Source: Streptomyces triticagri (lineage in GTDB: Bacteria; Actinomycetota; Actinomycetes; Streptomycetales; Streptomycetaceae). From it: a stretch of DNA of 64,000 nucleotides. The translations under genes and the position numbers were made by a program. This document shows positions 42,004-50,987 of this stretch, piece by piece. The stretch covers positions 1,750-65,749 of the forward strand of contig NZ_QUAK01000083.1 of assembly GCF_003429565.1 (NCBI RefSeq), in the 5' to 3' direction. The notes under the pieces are model-generated. The model was not told the DNA's origin. It was given only the letters and a program-made list of their open reading frames with translations, and did not search any database. How positions within the stretch are numbered: the first letter of the stretch is position 1; every line of letters begins with the position of its first letter.

Positions 42004-45000
42004 GTGACCGACCACTCGACCGACCCCGTCACCGAACCCGGCGCGGCGCTGCTGCGCGCCGGCAGGTTCTTCCGCCGGGGCACCGCCGCACCGGACATGC
42101 ACAGTGTGCAGATCGAGGGCGGCCGGGCGGCGGACGCCTTCTACCGCGACCGGTGGAGCCACGACAAGGTCGTCAACTCCACGCACGGGGTGAACTGCAC
42201 GGGCTCCTGCCGCTGGAAGGTGTACGTCAAGGACGGCATCATCACCTGGGAGACCCAGCAGACGGACTATCCCTCGGTGGGCCCGGACCGCCCCGAGTAC
42301 GAGCCGCGCGGCTGCCCGCGCGGCGCCGCCTTCTCCTGGTACACCTACTCGCCGACCCGGGTGCGCTACCCGTACATCAGGGGCGTGCTGCTCGACATGT
42401 ACCGGGAGGCGAAGCGGCGGCTCGGTGATCCGGTGCTCGCCTGGGCGGACATCCAGGACGACCCGGAGCGCCGGCGCCGCTATCAGCAGGCCCGCGGCAA
42501 GGGCGGTCTGGTGCGCGCGACCTGGGACGAGGCGCAGGAGATCGTCGCCGCGGCGCATGTGCACACCATCAAGAAGTACGGCCCGGACCGGGTCGCCGGC
42601 TTCTCCCCGATCCCCGCGATGTCGATGGTGTCGCATGCGGCGGGCGCGCGGTTCATGAGTCTGATCGGCGCCCCGATGCTGTCGTTCTACGACTGGTACG
42701 CGGATCTGCCGGTCGCCTCTCCGCAGGTGTTCGGCGACCAGACCGATGTGCCGGAGTCCGGTGACTGGTGGGACGCGGCGTATCTGATGATGTGGGGCTC
42801 CAATGTGCCGGTGACCCGGACCCCGGACGCGCACTGGATGGCGGAGGCCCGCTACCGCGGCCAGAAGGTCGTGGTGGTGGCCCCGGACTATGCCGACAAC
42901 GCGAAGTTCGCGGACGAGTGGCTGCATCCGCACCCCGGCACGGACGGCGCCCTTGCCATCGCGATGGGGCATGTGATCCTGCGCGAGTTCTTCGTGGAGA
43001 AACAGTCCGCGTTCTTCTCGGACTACGTACGGAAGTTCACCGACCTGCCGTTCCTGGTGACCCTCACCCGCCGTGACGGTGCCTGGGTGCCGCACAAGTT
43101 CCTGCGGGCGAGCGATGTCGGGGACACCTCCGAGGGCGCCGAGTGGAAGACCGTGGTGCTCGACGACGTGACGGGCGAGCCGGTGGTGCCGGGCGGCTCC
43201 CTCGGCTTCCGCTGGACCGAGTCGGGCAAGGGCAAGTGGAATCTGGACCTGGGTGAGATCGAGCCGCGCCTTTCGCTGCAGGGCAGCGACGTGGCCGCCG
43301 GGGTGGAGGTGCTGCTTCCGCGGTTCGACACCGAGGGAGGTGAGCACGGGCAGGGACGTGGCGAGGTGCTGCGCCGCGGGGTGCCGGCCACCCGGCTCGG
43401 CGGCCAGGACGGGCCGCTTGTGACCACGGTCTTCGACCTGCTGCTCGCCCAGTACGGGGTGGGCCGCGACGGTCTGCCGGGTGACTGGCCGTCGTCGTAC
43501 GAGGATGTCGACGCGCCGGGGACGCCGGGCTGGCAGGAGGCGCTGACCTCGGTGCCGGCCGCGGCGGCGGTCCGTATCGCCCGGGAGTTCGCGGACACCG
43601 CGGAGCGGTCCGAGGGCCGCTGCATGATCCTGATGGGCGCGGGCACCAACCACTGGTTCCACTCCGAGACCATCTACCGTGCCTTCCTCGCGCTGCTGCA
43701 GCTGACCGGCTGCCAGGGGCGCAACGGCGGCGGCTGGGCGCACTACGTCGGCCAGGAGAAGTGCCGCCCCTCGACCGGCTGGGCCACCCTCGCCGGTGCG
43801 GGCGACTGGAGCCGGCCGCCGCGGCAGATGATCGGCGCCGCGTACTGGTTCCTCAACACCGACCAGTGGCGCTACGACCGGTTCGGCGCCGATGTGCTCG
43901 CCTCGCCGCTCGGTGAGGGCCGCTTCGACGGGATGACGGGGGCCGACTGCCTCGCCCAGTCGGCGCGCGCGGGCTGGATGCCCTCGTATCCGACCTTCGA
44001 CCGCAATCCGCTCGATCTCGCCGACAGTGCGGACCCGGTCGCGGACGCGGTGGCCGGGCTCAAGGCGGGCAGCCTGAAGTTCGCCTGCGAGGACCCGGAC
44101 GCGCCGGAGAACTGGCCGCGGGTGCTGACCCTGTGGCGGGCCAATCTGCTCGGTTCGTCGGCGAAGGGCGCCGAGTACTTCACCCGCCATCTCCTCGGCA
44201 CCCACTCGTCGTTGAACGCGACGGAGGCGTCCGAGGACGAACGGCCGCGGGATGTGACGTGGCACGAGGAGGCACCGGAGGGAAAGCTCGATCTGCTGCT
44301 TTCGCTCGACTTCCGGCAGACCTCCTCCACTCTGCTCTCGGACGTGGTGCTGCCCGCGGCGACCTGGTACGAGAAGCACGACCTGTCGTCGACCGACATG
44401 CACCCGTACGTCCACTCGTTCACCCCTGCCGTGGACCCGCCCTGGCAGGCGCGCACCGACTTCGACACCTTCCACGGGCTTGCGCAGCGGCTCAGTGAAC
44501 TCGCCGCAGGCCACTTGGACGTACGCAAGGACCTGGTGGCCACCGCCCTGCAGCACGACACCCCGGGCGAGACGGCGCAGCCCGGCGGGGTGTGCCTGGA
44601 CTGGCGGCGCGGGGACTGCGAGCCGGTGCCGGGCCGGACGATGCCCCAACTGACCGTGGTGGAGCGGGACTACACGGCGATCGGTGCGAAGTTCGCCTCG
44701 CTCGGTCCGCTCGCCGACAAGCTGGGTCTGCCGGTGAAGGGCATCGCCTTCCGGCCCGACGAGGAGATCGCGGACCTGGCCAGGCGCAACGGCACGGCGC
44801 ACGGTGGTCCGGCCGACGGGCGCCCGCTCCTGGACACGGCGGTGAAGGCCGCGAACACCATCCTGGCGCTGTCCGGCACCACCAACGGGCGGCTCGCCAC
44901 CCAGGGCTTCCACACTCTGGAGGAGCGCACCGGCCAGGAGATGGCGCATCTGGCCGCGGAGGCCGAGGGCAAGCGCATCACGTATGCGGACACGCAGGCC

Positions 45001-45699
45001 GCGCCGGTCCCGGTGATCACCTCGCCGGAGTGGTCGGGCAGCGAGTCGGGCGGGCGCCGCTACACGGCGTTCACCCTCAACACCGAGCATCTCAAGCCCT
45101 GGCACACCCTCACCGGACGCCAGCACTTCTTCCTCGACCACGACTGGATCCACGAGCTGGGCGAAGCACTGCCGGTGTACCGGCCGCCGCTCGACATGCA
45201 CCGCCTCTTCAACGAACCGGTCCTCGGGCCTGACGGCGAGAAGGAGGTGACGGTCCGTTACCTCACCCCGCACAACAAGTGGTCGATCCACTCGGAGTAC
45301 CAGGACAACCTCTTCATGCTGTCCCTGTCCCGCGGCGGCCAGTGCATCTGGATGTCCCCGCAGGACGCCGAGTCCATCGGGGTGAAGGACAACGACTGGA
45401 TCGAGGCGGTCAACCGCAACGGTGTGGTGGTGGCCCGCGCCATCGTCTCGCACCGCATGCCGGCCGGCACGGTCTATATGCACCACGCACAGGAACGCAC
45501 GGTCAATGTGCCGAAGGCCGAGACCACCGGCCGCCGCGGCGGCATCCACAACTCCCTCACCCGGGTCCTGATGAAGCCCAGCCATCTCATCGGCGGCTAC
45601 GCCCAACTCTCCTGGGCCTTCAACTACTTGGGCCCGACCGGCAATCAGCGCGACGAGGTGACGGTCATCCGCAGACGTTCCCAGACAGTGTCCTACTAG
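42004..45699 (+). CDS. narG: Respiratory nitrate reductase alpha subunit (NarG)
   Basis: 1231 residues from a GTG with GAGGGAG upstream. N-terminal Fe4S4 (FS0) ligands His61, Cys65 and Cys69 (STHGVNCTGSCRWKV), the molybdenum-ligand Asp at about residue 230 (LSFYDWYADLPVASPQVFGDQTD region), ARFMSLIGAPM and NGGGWAHYVGQEK. The C-terminal molybdopterin domain ends with HAQERTVNVPK, KPSHLIGGYAQLSWAFNYLGPTGNQRDE. Full length for the family. First gene of narGHJI. It reduces nitrate to nitrite at the inner face of the membrane, using quinol electrons passed by NarI and NarH. Confidence 0.97.
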   Translation: MTDHSTDPVTEPGAALLRAGRFFRRGTAAPDMHSVQIEGGRAADAFYRDRWSHDKVVNSTHGVNCTGSCRWKVYVKDGIITWETQQTDYPSVGPDRPEYEPRGCPRGAAFSWYTYSPTRVRYPYIRGVLLDMYREAKRRLGDPVLAWADIQDDPERRRRYQQARGKGGLVRATWDEAQEIVAAAHVHTIKKYGPDRVAGFSPIPAMSMVSHAAGARFMSLIGAPMLSFYDWYADLPVASPQVFGDQTDVPESGDWWDAAYLMMWGSNVPVTRTPDAHWMAEARYRGQKVVVVAPDYADNAKFADEWLHPHPGTDGALAIAMGHVILREFFVEKQSAFFSDYVRKFTDLPFLVTLTRRDGAWVPHKFLRASDVGDTSEGAEWKTVVLDDVTGEPVVPGGSLGFRWTESGKGKWNLDLGEIEPRLSLQGSDVAAGVEVLLPRFDTEGGEHGQGRGEVLRRGVPATRLGGQDGPLVTTVFDLLLAQYGVGRDGLPGDWPSSYEDVDAPGTPGWQEALTSVPAAAAVRIAREFADTAERSEGRCMILMGAGTNHWFHSETIYRAFLALLQLTGCQGRNGGGWAHYVGQEKCRPSTGWATLAGAGDWSRPPRQMIGAAYWFLNTDQWRYDRFGADVLASPLGEGRFDGMTGADCLAQSARAGWMPSYPTFDRNPLDLADSADPVADAVAGLKAGSLKFACEDPDAPENWPRVLTLWRANLLGSSAKGAEYFTRHLLGTHSSLNATEASEDERPRDVTWHEEAPEGKLDLLLSLDFRQTSSTLLSDVVLPAATWYEKHDLSSTDMHPYVHSFTPAVDPPWQARTDFDTFHGLAQRLSELAAGHLDVRKDLVATALQHDTPGETAQPGGVCLDWRRGDCEPVPGRTMPQLTVVERDYTAIGAKFASLGPLADKLGLPVKGIAFRPDEEIADLARRNGTAHGGPADGRPLLDTAVKAANTILALSGTTNGRLATQGFHTLEERTGQEMAHLAAEAEGKRITYADTQAAPVPVITSPEWSGSESGGRRYTAFTLNTEHLKPWHTLTGRQHFFLDHDWIHELGEALPVYRPPLDMHRLFNEPVLGPDGEKEVTVRYLTPHNKWSIHSEYQDNLFMLSLSRGGQCIWMSPQDAESIGVKDNDWIEAVNRNGVVVARAIVSHRMPAGTVYMHHAQERTVNVPKAETTGRRGGIHNSLTRVLMKPSHLIGGYAQLSWAFNYLGPTGNQRDEVTVIRRRSQTVSY

Positions 45700-45719
45700 A
45701 GCGGGGAGCAGCTCGAACT

Positions 45720-47336
45720 ATGCGTGTCATGGCACAGATCGCGATGGTCATGAACCTCGACAAGTGCATCGGGTGCCACACCTGCTCGGTCACCTGCAAG
45801 CAGGCATGGACCAACCGCACCGGCATGGAGTACGTCTGGTTCAACAACGTGGAGACCCGCCCGGGGCAGGGCTATCCACGGCGTTACGAGGACCAGGAGC
45901 AGTGGAAGGGCGGCTGGACGCTCAACAAGCGCGGCGCTCTCAAGCTCAAGAACGGCGGCCGCCTCAAGAAGCTCGCCGGCATCTTCTCCAACCCGAAGCT
46001 GCCGGAGATCAAGGACTACTACGAGCCCTGGACGTACGAGTACAAGAACCTCACCGACGCACCGCTCGGTGACGACTATCCGGTGGCCGAGCCGCGCTCG
46101 CTGATCAGCGGCAAACCCATGAAGATCGAGTGGTCCTCGAACTGGGACGACAATCTGGGCGGCGCCACCGAGCACGGCGGCCAGGACCCGATGGTGGAGA
46201 AGACCCGCCAACAGGCCGCGGACAAGGTGAAGTTCGCCTTCGAGCAGACCTTCATGTTCTATCTGCCGCGGATCTGCGAGCACTGTCTGAACCCGTCGTG
46301 CGTGGCGTCCTGCCCGTCGGGGGCGATGTACAAGCGCAGCGAGGACGGCATCGTCCTGGTCGACCAGGACCAGTGCCGCGGCTGGCGGATGTGCGTCACC
46401 GGCTGCCCGTACAAGAAGGTGTACTTCAACCACCGCACCGGCAAGGCCGAGAAGTGCACGATGTGCTACCCGCGGGTCGAGGTGGGCCTGCCCACGGTGT
46501 GCTCGGAGACCTGCGTGGGCCGGCTCCGCTACCTCGGGGTGATCCTCTACGACGCGGACAAGGTCACCGCCGCGGCCTCCACCAAGGACGACAAGGCCCT
46601 GTACGAGGCCCAGTTGGGGGTGTTCCTCGATCCGGAGGACCCCGAGGTGCGGCGCGAGGCGGAGCGGGCGGGGATCGCGCACGACTGGATCGAGGCCGCC
46701 CGCCGCTCCCCCGTGCGCGCCCTGATCAGCACGTACAAGGTGGCGCTTCCGCTGCATCCGGAGTACCGGACGATGCCGATGGTCTGGTACATCCCGCCGC
46801 TGTCGCCGGTGGTGGACGCGCTCACCGAGACCGGCTTCGACGGCGAGGAGGCGGGCAATCTCTTCGGCGCGATCGACACCCTGCGCATCCCGCTGGAGTA
46901 TCTGGCGGAGATCTTCACGGCGGGTGATGTCGCCCCCGTACGGGCCTCGTTGACGAAGCTCGCCGCGATGCGCTCGCACATGCGGGCGGTGAATCTCGGC
47001 GAGCAGCCCGATCCGTCGATCGCAGAGTCGGTCGGGATGGACGCGCGCACGATCGAGGAGATGTACCGGCTGCTCGCGATCGCCAAGTACGAGGACCGCT
47101 ATGTGATCCCGACGGCGGCGGTCGGGGACGCGCAGCGCCTCGAGGAGTCCGCACTGCCGGACAGTTGCAGTCTCGACTACGAGGACGGGCCCGGCATGGG
47201 CGGCGAGGGTCCCTTCGGCCAGGACTCCGGGCGCAAGAACCTGCCCCTGGTGACGATCGAGAACTTCCACCGCCTGCGGGACAAGCAAACCGCCGACGAG
47301 GAACCGCGCGTCGAGGACATCAAGGAGGGCTCGTGA
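45720..47336 (+). CDS. narH: Respiratory nitrate reductase beta subunit (NarH)
   Basis: 538 residues from the ATG at 45720; the longer ORF back into narG is an artefact, and ATG 45729 is an alternative. Cluster ligands: CIGCHTCSVTCKQAW (Cys16, 19, 22, 26), CEHCLNPSCVASCPSGAMYKR, CRGWRMCVTGCPYKKVYFN (with the Trp that marks the Fe3S4 site), and CTMCYPRVEVGLPTVCSETCVGR. Four iron-sulfur clusters carry electrons from NarI haem to NarG. It lies 20 bp after narG. Confidence 0.97.
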   Translation: MRVMAQIAMVMNLDKCIGCHTCSVTCKQAWTNRTGMEYVWFNNVETRPGQGYPRRYEDQEQWKGGWTLNKRGALKLKNGGRLKKLAGIFSNPKLPEIKDYYEPWTYEYKNLTDAPLGDDYPVAEPRSLISGKPMKIEWSSNWDDNLGGATEHGGQDPMVEKTRQQAADKVKFAFEQTFMFYLPRICEHCLNPSCVASCPSGAMYKRSEDGIVLVDQDQCRGWRMCVTGCPYKKVYFNHRTGKAEKCTMCYPRVEVGLPTVCSETCVGRLRYLGVILYDADKVTAAASTKDDKALYEAQLGVFLDPEDPEVRREAERAGIAHDWIEAARRSPVRALISTYKVALPLHPEYRTMPMVWYIPPLSPVVDALTETGFDGEEAGNLFGAIDTLRIPLEYLAEIFTAGDVAPVRASLTKLAAMRSHMRAVNLGEQPDPSIAESVGMDARTIEEMYRLLAIAKYEDRYVIPTAAVGDAQRLEESALPDSCSLDYEDGPGMGGEGPFGQDSGRKNLPLVTIENFHRLRDKQTADEEPRVEDIKEGS

Positions 47337-47351
47337 AAGGAGAGCTCGTGA
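47322..47351 (+). repeat. Tandem duplication of a ribosome-binding site and GTG start (narJ)
   Basis: Units AAGGAGGGCTCGTGA (47322-47336) and AAGGAGAGCTCGTGA (47337-47351) are adjacent and differ by one base. Each holds a Shine-Dalgarno and an in-frame GTG, giving narJ two equivalent starts five codons apart. The first GTG overlaps the narH stop. Confidence 0.85.
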
Positions 47352-47941
47352 ACCGACACGCCGTGCTGTACCAGGCGGCAGCGCACTGCCTCGGCTACCC
47401 CGACGGCGCCTTCTGGTCCGGGCTCCCCCTGGTCCGCCAAGCGGCCCCGGAACTGGGGGAGTTCGTCGATTTCGCCGAGCAGTCCGGACCCGGCGAACTG
47501 GCCGCCCACTACGTCGGCGTCTTCGACTTCAAGAACCGGCACAGCCTGTATCTGAGCTGGTGGCGCGACGGTGACACCCGGCGCCGCGGCATGACCCTGG
47601 TGCAGTTCAAGGAGGTGTACCGGGAGCACGGCCTGGAGTTCACCGGCGAGGAGCTCCCGGACTTCCTGCCGGCGGTCCTCGAATTCACCGCGCAGGCCGG
47701 GCCGGTGCTCCTGGAGGAGTACCGGCCGGGCCTCGAACTACTGCGGCTCGCCCTCACCGACCACGGCACCCCGTACGCCGGCGTGCTCGACGCGGTGTGC
47801 GCCACCCTGCCAGGACCCACGCCGAAGGACCGCGCCGAGGCCCATGCGCTCGCCCGCGGCGGGCCGCCGCGCGAGGACGTCGGACTCGAACCCTTCGGCG
47901 CCGCACGCCTGTTGCCCGTACTGACCGGAGAGAACTCATGA
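47333..47941 (+). CDS. narJ: Nitrate reductase molybdenum cofactor assembly chaperone (NarJ)
   Basis: 202 residues from GTG 47333, or 197 from GTG 47348; both have ribosome-binding sites in a 15-bp tandem repeat. NarJ features: LYQAAAHCLGYPDGAFWSGLPLV, YVGVFDFKNRHSLYLSWWRDGDTRRRGMTLV, FTGEELPDFLPAVLEFTA. It is a cytoplasmic chaperone needed for cofactor insertion into NarG and is not part of the final enzyme. Its stop overlaps the narI start (ATGA). Confidence 0.95.
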   Translation: MKGELVNRHAVLYQAAAHCLGYPDGAFWSGLPLVRQAAPELGEFVDFAEQSGPGELAAHYVGVFDFKNRHSLYLSWWRDGDTRRRGMTLVQFKEVYREHGLEFTGEELPDFLPAVLEFTAQAGPVLLEEYRPGLELLRLALTDHGTPYAGVLDAVCATLPGPTPKDRAEAHALARGGPPREDVGLEPFGAARLLPVLTGENS

Positions 47942-48663
47942 GGACGCTGCTCTGGGGTGTGCTGCCGTACGTCGCGGTGGCCCTGCTCATCGCCGGCACG
48001 GTGTGGCGCTACCGCTACGACAAGTTCGGCTGGACGACCCGCTCCTCACAGGTGTACGAGTCGAAGCTCCTGAACATCGCATCGCCGATGTTCCACTACG
48101 GGATCCTCTTCGTGCTCGTCGGCCATCTGATGGGCCTGTTCATCCCGGAGTCGTGGACGGACGCGGTGCGGCTCAAGGAGCACGCGTACCACGTCATCTC
48201 CCTCTACGGCGGGACGGTGGCCGGGGTGCTCGCGGTGGCCGGCATCGTGATGCTGATCTACCGGCGGCGCACCAAGGCGCCGGTGTTCCGGGCGACCACG
48301 GCGAACGACAAGCTGATGTACGTGGTCCTCTTCGGATCGCTCGTGATGGGGATGTGGGCCAAGCTCACCAACTCGACGTTCGACCACGGCTACAACTACC
48401 GCGAATCCATTGCGCCTTGGGTGCGGAGCCTGTTCACACTGCAGCCGAAGACGGAGCTGATGGTGGGGGTGCCGCTGACGTATCAGATCCATGTGGTGAT
48501 GGCGCTTGTGCTGTTCGCGCTGATCCCGTTCACGCGGCTCGTCCATATGTTCAGCGCGCCGGTGCAGTATCTGTTCCGGCCGTATGTCGTGTACCGCAGT
48601 CGCGACGAGTCGCAGTTGGGGCCGCGGCCGGAGCGGCGGGGGTGGGAGCGGACGGGGTCCTGA
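47938..48663 (+). CDS. narI: Respiratory nitrate reductase gamma subunit (NarI)
   Basis: 241 residues. Five membrane segments, starting LLWGVLPYVAVALLIAGTVWRYRYD, with haem-ligand histidines expected in FHYGILFVLVGHLMGLF, KEHAYHVISLYGG, and near the end in TYQIHVVMALVLFALIPFTRLVHMFS. It ends with the family's PVQYLFRPYVVYRSR. It takes electrons from menaquinol through two b haems. Last gene of the operon; a strong hairpin follows. No narK transporter gene is adjacent. Confidence 0.97.
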   Translation: MRTLLWGVLPYVAVALLIAGTVWRYRYDKFGWTTRSSQVYESKLLNIASPMFHYGILFVLVGHLMGLFIPESWTDAVRLKEHAYHVISLYGGTVAGVLAVAGIVMLIYRRRTKAPVFRATTANDKLMYVVLFGSLVMGMWAKLTNSTFDHGYNYRESIAPWVRSLFTLQPKTELMVGVPLTYQIHVVMALVLFALIPFTRLVHMFSAPVQYLFRPYVVYRSRDESQLGPRPERRGWERTGS

Positions 48664-48694
48664 CCGGAGGGGCTCGAGAGATGAGCCCCTCCGG
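48664..48694. terminator. Terminator-like hairpin after narI
   Basis: Perfect 12-bp stem CCGGAGGGGCTC / GAGCCCCTCCGG with a 7-base loop, directly after the narI stop and 9 bp before the convergent OsmC stop. It belongs to the same GCCCCTCCGGCGA repeat family as the NuoE-NuoF linker hairpin. Confidence 0.8.
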
Positions 48695-48702
48695 CGACTG
48701 CG

Positions 48703-49128
48703 TCAGCTCAGCTTCGCACTCAGCGTGATGTCCGTGCCGGAAAGCGCCTGGCTGACCGGGCAGTTGGCCTTGGCACCCTGTGCCGCCTCCAGGAACCCGT
48801 CCTCGTCGAGACCCGGCACGTCCCCCTCCACACTCAGGTGGATCCCCGTGATGCCCGTACCGGGCTGAAACGTGACCTCCGCCTGGGTCACCAGCTTCGT
48901 CGGAGGCGTGCCCGCCTTCGTGAGCCCGGCGGACAGCGCCATCGAGAAGCAGCTGGAGTGCGCGGCGGCGATCAGCTCCTCGGGGCTGGTCTTGCCGTTC
49001 GCCTCCTCCGCGCGCGAGGGCCAGGAGACGGGGAACTGGCCGACCCCGGAGGAGTCGAACGCGACCTTCCCCTGGCCCTCCAGGAGGTTGCCGTTCCAGA
49101 CGGTGTGCGCGCTGCGCGTGGTCGCCAC
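48703..49128 (-). CDS. OsmC-family peroxiredoxin-like protein
   Basis: 141 residues from a GTG with AAAGG upstream. OsmC signatures: AHTVWNGNLLEGQGKVAFDS, TSPEELIAAAHSSCFSMALS with the first redox Cys, and AKANCPVSQALSG with the second. Its length fits OsmC, which reduces organic hydroperoxides through two cysteines. It stands alone and converges on the nar operon. Confidence 0.93.
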   Translation of the reverse strand: MATTRSAHTVWNGNLLEGQGKVAFDSSGVGQFPVSWPSRAEEANGKTSPEELIAAAHSSCFSMALSAGLTKAGTPPTKLVTQAEVTFQPGTGITGIHLSVEGDVPGLDEDGFLEAAQGAKANCPVSQALSGTDITLSAKLS

Positions 49129-49187
49129 GATGCATGCCTTTCGTTCGGGAGAGCTGCCGTACGCGGTCCATCCGACCACATCCGGCG

Positions 49188-50987
49188 TCAGGTCACATGG
49201 AACACCGGCCCCCGTGCGGTGAACGGCAGCCGTCCGCCACGCGGCAGCAGGTACGCGTGCTCCCGCCGGACCCGCAGGGTGTCGCAGTCGCCGTCGGTGA
49301 TCACCAGGATGGGGGCGCCCGGCGGGAAGTCGTCGGCCCGGTGCAGCAGATCGATCCCCGGCTGCAGCACCGTGCCGCCGCGGCCGCGCACCCGCACCCG
49401 GTCGGCGATGCCGGTCACCGGCAGATAGCCCGCGTCGTGCGGGGCCGCGTCGCAGAACACCACCCGCGCCGCGGGGACGTCCCGGGCCGTGGCGTACGAG
49501 GCGATGGCGCCGAGGCCCTTGCCGAGCAGAGTGCGGTTCATCGAGGCGGAGGTGTCGAGGACGACGCCGAAGGTGCAGCGCTGGATCTCCTCGGGCGGGA
49601 AGTACCGGCCGGCCCGCGGGATGTCGGGGGTGGCGGCCTGCCGCCGTGCGGGCCTGGCGTATGTGCGCACCGGCTGCGGGCTCGGCACGAACTCGTCGAA
49701 CCAGCGGGCCAGTCGGGCGTCCCAGGGCAGCGGTGGCTGGGTCAGTGCCTGGATCTCCTGCACCAGGCCGGCGGGCAGCGTCCCGCGCTCGCCCTGCCGG
49801 TGCAGGTCGAAGCCCTGGGTGAGCCCGCGGCGGTAGAAGGTGTCGAGGTCGACGTACTCCCCCGCCTCGCGCAGCGGAGCGCCGAGGATGTCGCCGGTGC
49901 CCTTGCCGCGCAGGGTGGCGAGGCGGCGCATCCGGCGCAGATCGCCGGCGATCCGGTCGTAGACCTCCTCGGCGGACAGGCCCGCGAGCGCCGGGTCGTA
50001 CAGCAGACCGGCCGGCATGTCGCCGACCTGCATCTCGACCAGCCAGCCGTTGATGACGTAGTCCGCCGCCACGTTGTACAGGTACGGGTCGCGGGCGCCG
50101 CAGCGGTCGCCGTGCCGCAGGGCGGCGTGCAGCATCTCGTGGGCGAGCACGAAGCGCCATTCCTCGGCGCTCAGGTTCGCGTGCGGATTGACGTAGATCT
50201 CGCCGGCTCCGGCGTCCACGGCGGCGACGGCGATGTCGTGCGCACGGGCCAGTTCGGCGTCGGCGACCAGCTTCATGCCGGAGGCGATGCCGCCGAGCAG
50301 CGGGTACGACGAGACGAACCAGTTGAGCGCCTGGCCCCAGGGGTGGCGCGGCGCGGCCTCCGCGCCGACCGACTCGCGCAGCCCGCCCGCGACGTCCATG
50401 GCCTCGGACATGGTGCGGGTCAGGGAGTGCGCGAAGGCCAGCTGCCAGTCCGGCGGCGGGTCCAACGAGCCCCAGGTGAGCAGGAGTTGGTCGCCGTCCC
50501 GGTCTCCCGTACCGCAGTCCTGGTAGTCGGGCGGAATGCCGTCGCGCCGCCAGCGGGCCGCGAGTTCCTCCTCCTCGCCGCCGGGGTAGTCGGCGGGCAG
50601 GTCGTCCGGCGGGCTGCCCACCGGGAAGGTGAGCAGGAAGCGGTTGACCACGGCGCAGCGCGCGGCGAGATCGAAGCGGTCGGGCTGTACGCGTACGCCT
50701 CGGGCGGCCGGTACGTGGCCGAAGCCGAGGTGGATCACACAGTGCGCCAACGCCCAGGCCCACTCGGACGGTTCGACGCGACGGGTGCGGTGGACGTGCA
50801 CGGTGCCGTCGGAGTCCACGCGCGCGAGGCCGTGCGCCGGGGCCAGCTTGCAGTCCTTGTCCCGGCAGAAGTGGGCGCCGACGGCGGCGAGCGCCGGATT
50901 GCGGCGCAGCTTCGCGAGCCCCTCCAGAAATGCCTCGGCCGCCGGGTCGGGGCGCTGCGCCGCCCGGCGGCCACGGGTCCGGCTCAC
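49188..50987 (-). CDS. VWA-like/DUF2201 protein with HExxH metallopeptidase-like motif
   Basis: 599 residues from the GTG overlapping the ATPase stop (GTGA), with GGAGG upstream. About 40-340 is a DUF2201-type N-terminal domain with a metallopeptidase-like HEMLHAALRHGDR, preceded by the strand IYVNPHANLSAEEWRFVL. About 455-599 is a VWA-like domain with a MIDAS-type start (FGVVLDTSASMNRTLL) and APILVITDGDCD. It is coupled with the MoxR-like ATPase gene upstream. Such pairs remodel or load metal into target proteins; the target is not evident here. Confidence 0.85.
   Translation of the reverse strand: MSRTRGRRAAQRPDPAAEAFLEGLAKLRRNPALAAVGAHFCRDKDCKLAPAHGLARVDSDGTVHVHRTRRVEPSEWAWALAHCVIHLGFGHVPAARGVRVQPDRFDLAARCAVVNRFLLTFPVGSPPDDLPADYPGGEEEELAARWRRDGIPPDYQDCGTGDRDGDQLLLTWGSLDPPPDWQLAFAHSLTRTMSEAMDVAGGLRESVGAEAAPRHPWGQALNWFVSSYPLLGGIASGMKLVADAELARAHDIAVAAVDAGAGEIYVNPHANLSAEEWRFVLAHEMLHAALRHGDRCGARDPYLYNVAADYVINGWLVEMQVGDMPAGLLYDPALAGLSAEEVYDRIAGDLRRMRRLATLRGKGTGDILGAPLREAGEYVDLDTFYRRGLTQGFDLHRQGERGTLPAGLVQEIQALTQPPLPWDARLARWFDEFVPSPQPVRTYARPARRQAATPDIPRAGRYFPPEEIQRCTFGVVLDTSASMNRTLLGKGLGAIASYATARDVPAARVVFCDAAPHDAGYLPVTGIADRVRVRGRGGTVLQPGIDLLHRADDFPPGAPILVITDGDCDTLRVRREHAYLLPRGGRLPFTARGPVFHVT

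Noticed and set aside
41807-42007. Upstream ORF on the plus strand ending at the narG start (TGA overlapping GTG)
   Set aside because: The frame is open from a stop at 41804 but has no ATG, GTG or TTG except a GTG at 41972 without a ribosome-binding site.
41803-45606. A 1267-codon open frame on the minus strand opposite narG
   Set aside because: narG is certain from its cofactor motifs. Very GC-rich coding DNA leaves its antisense frames open; the translation is Arg/His/Val-rich and without domains.
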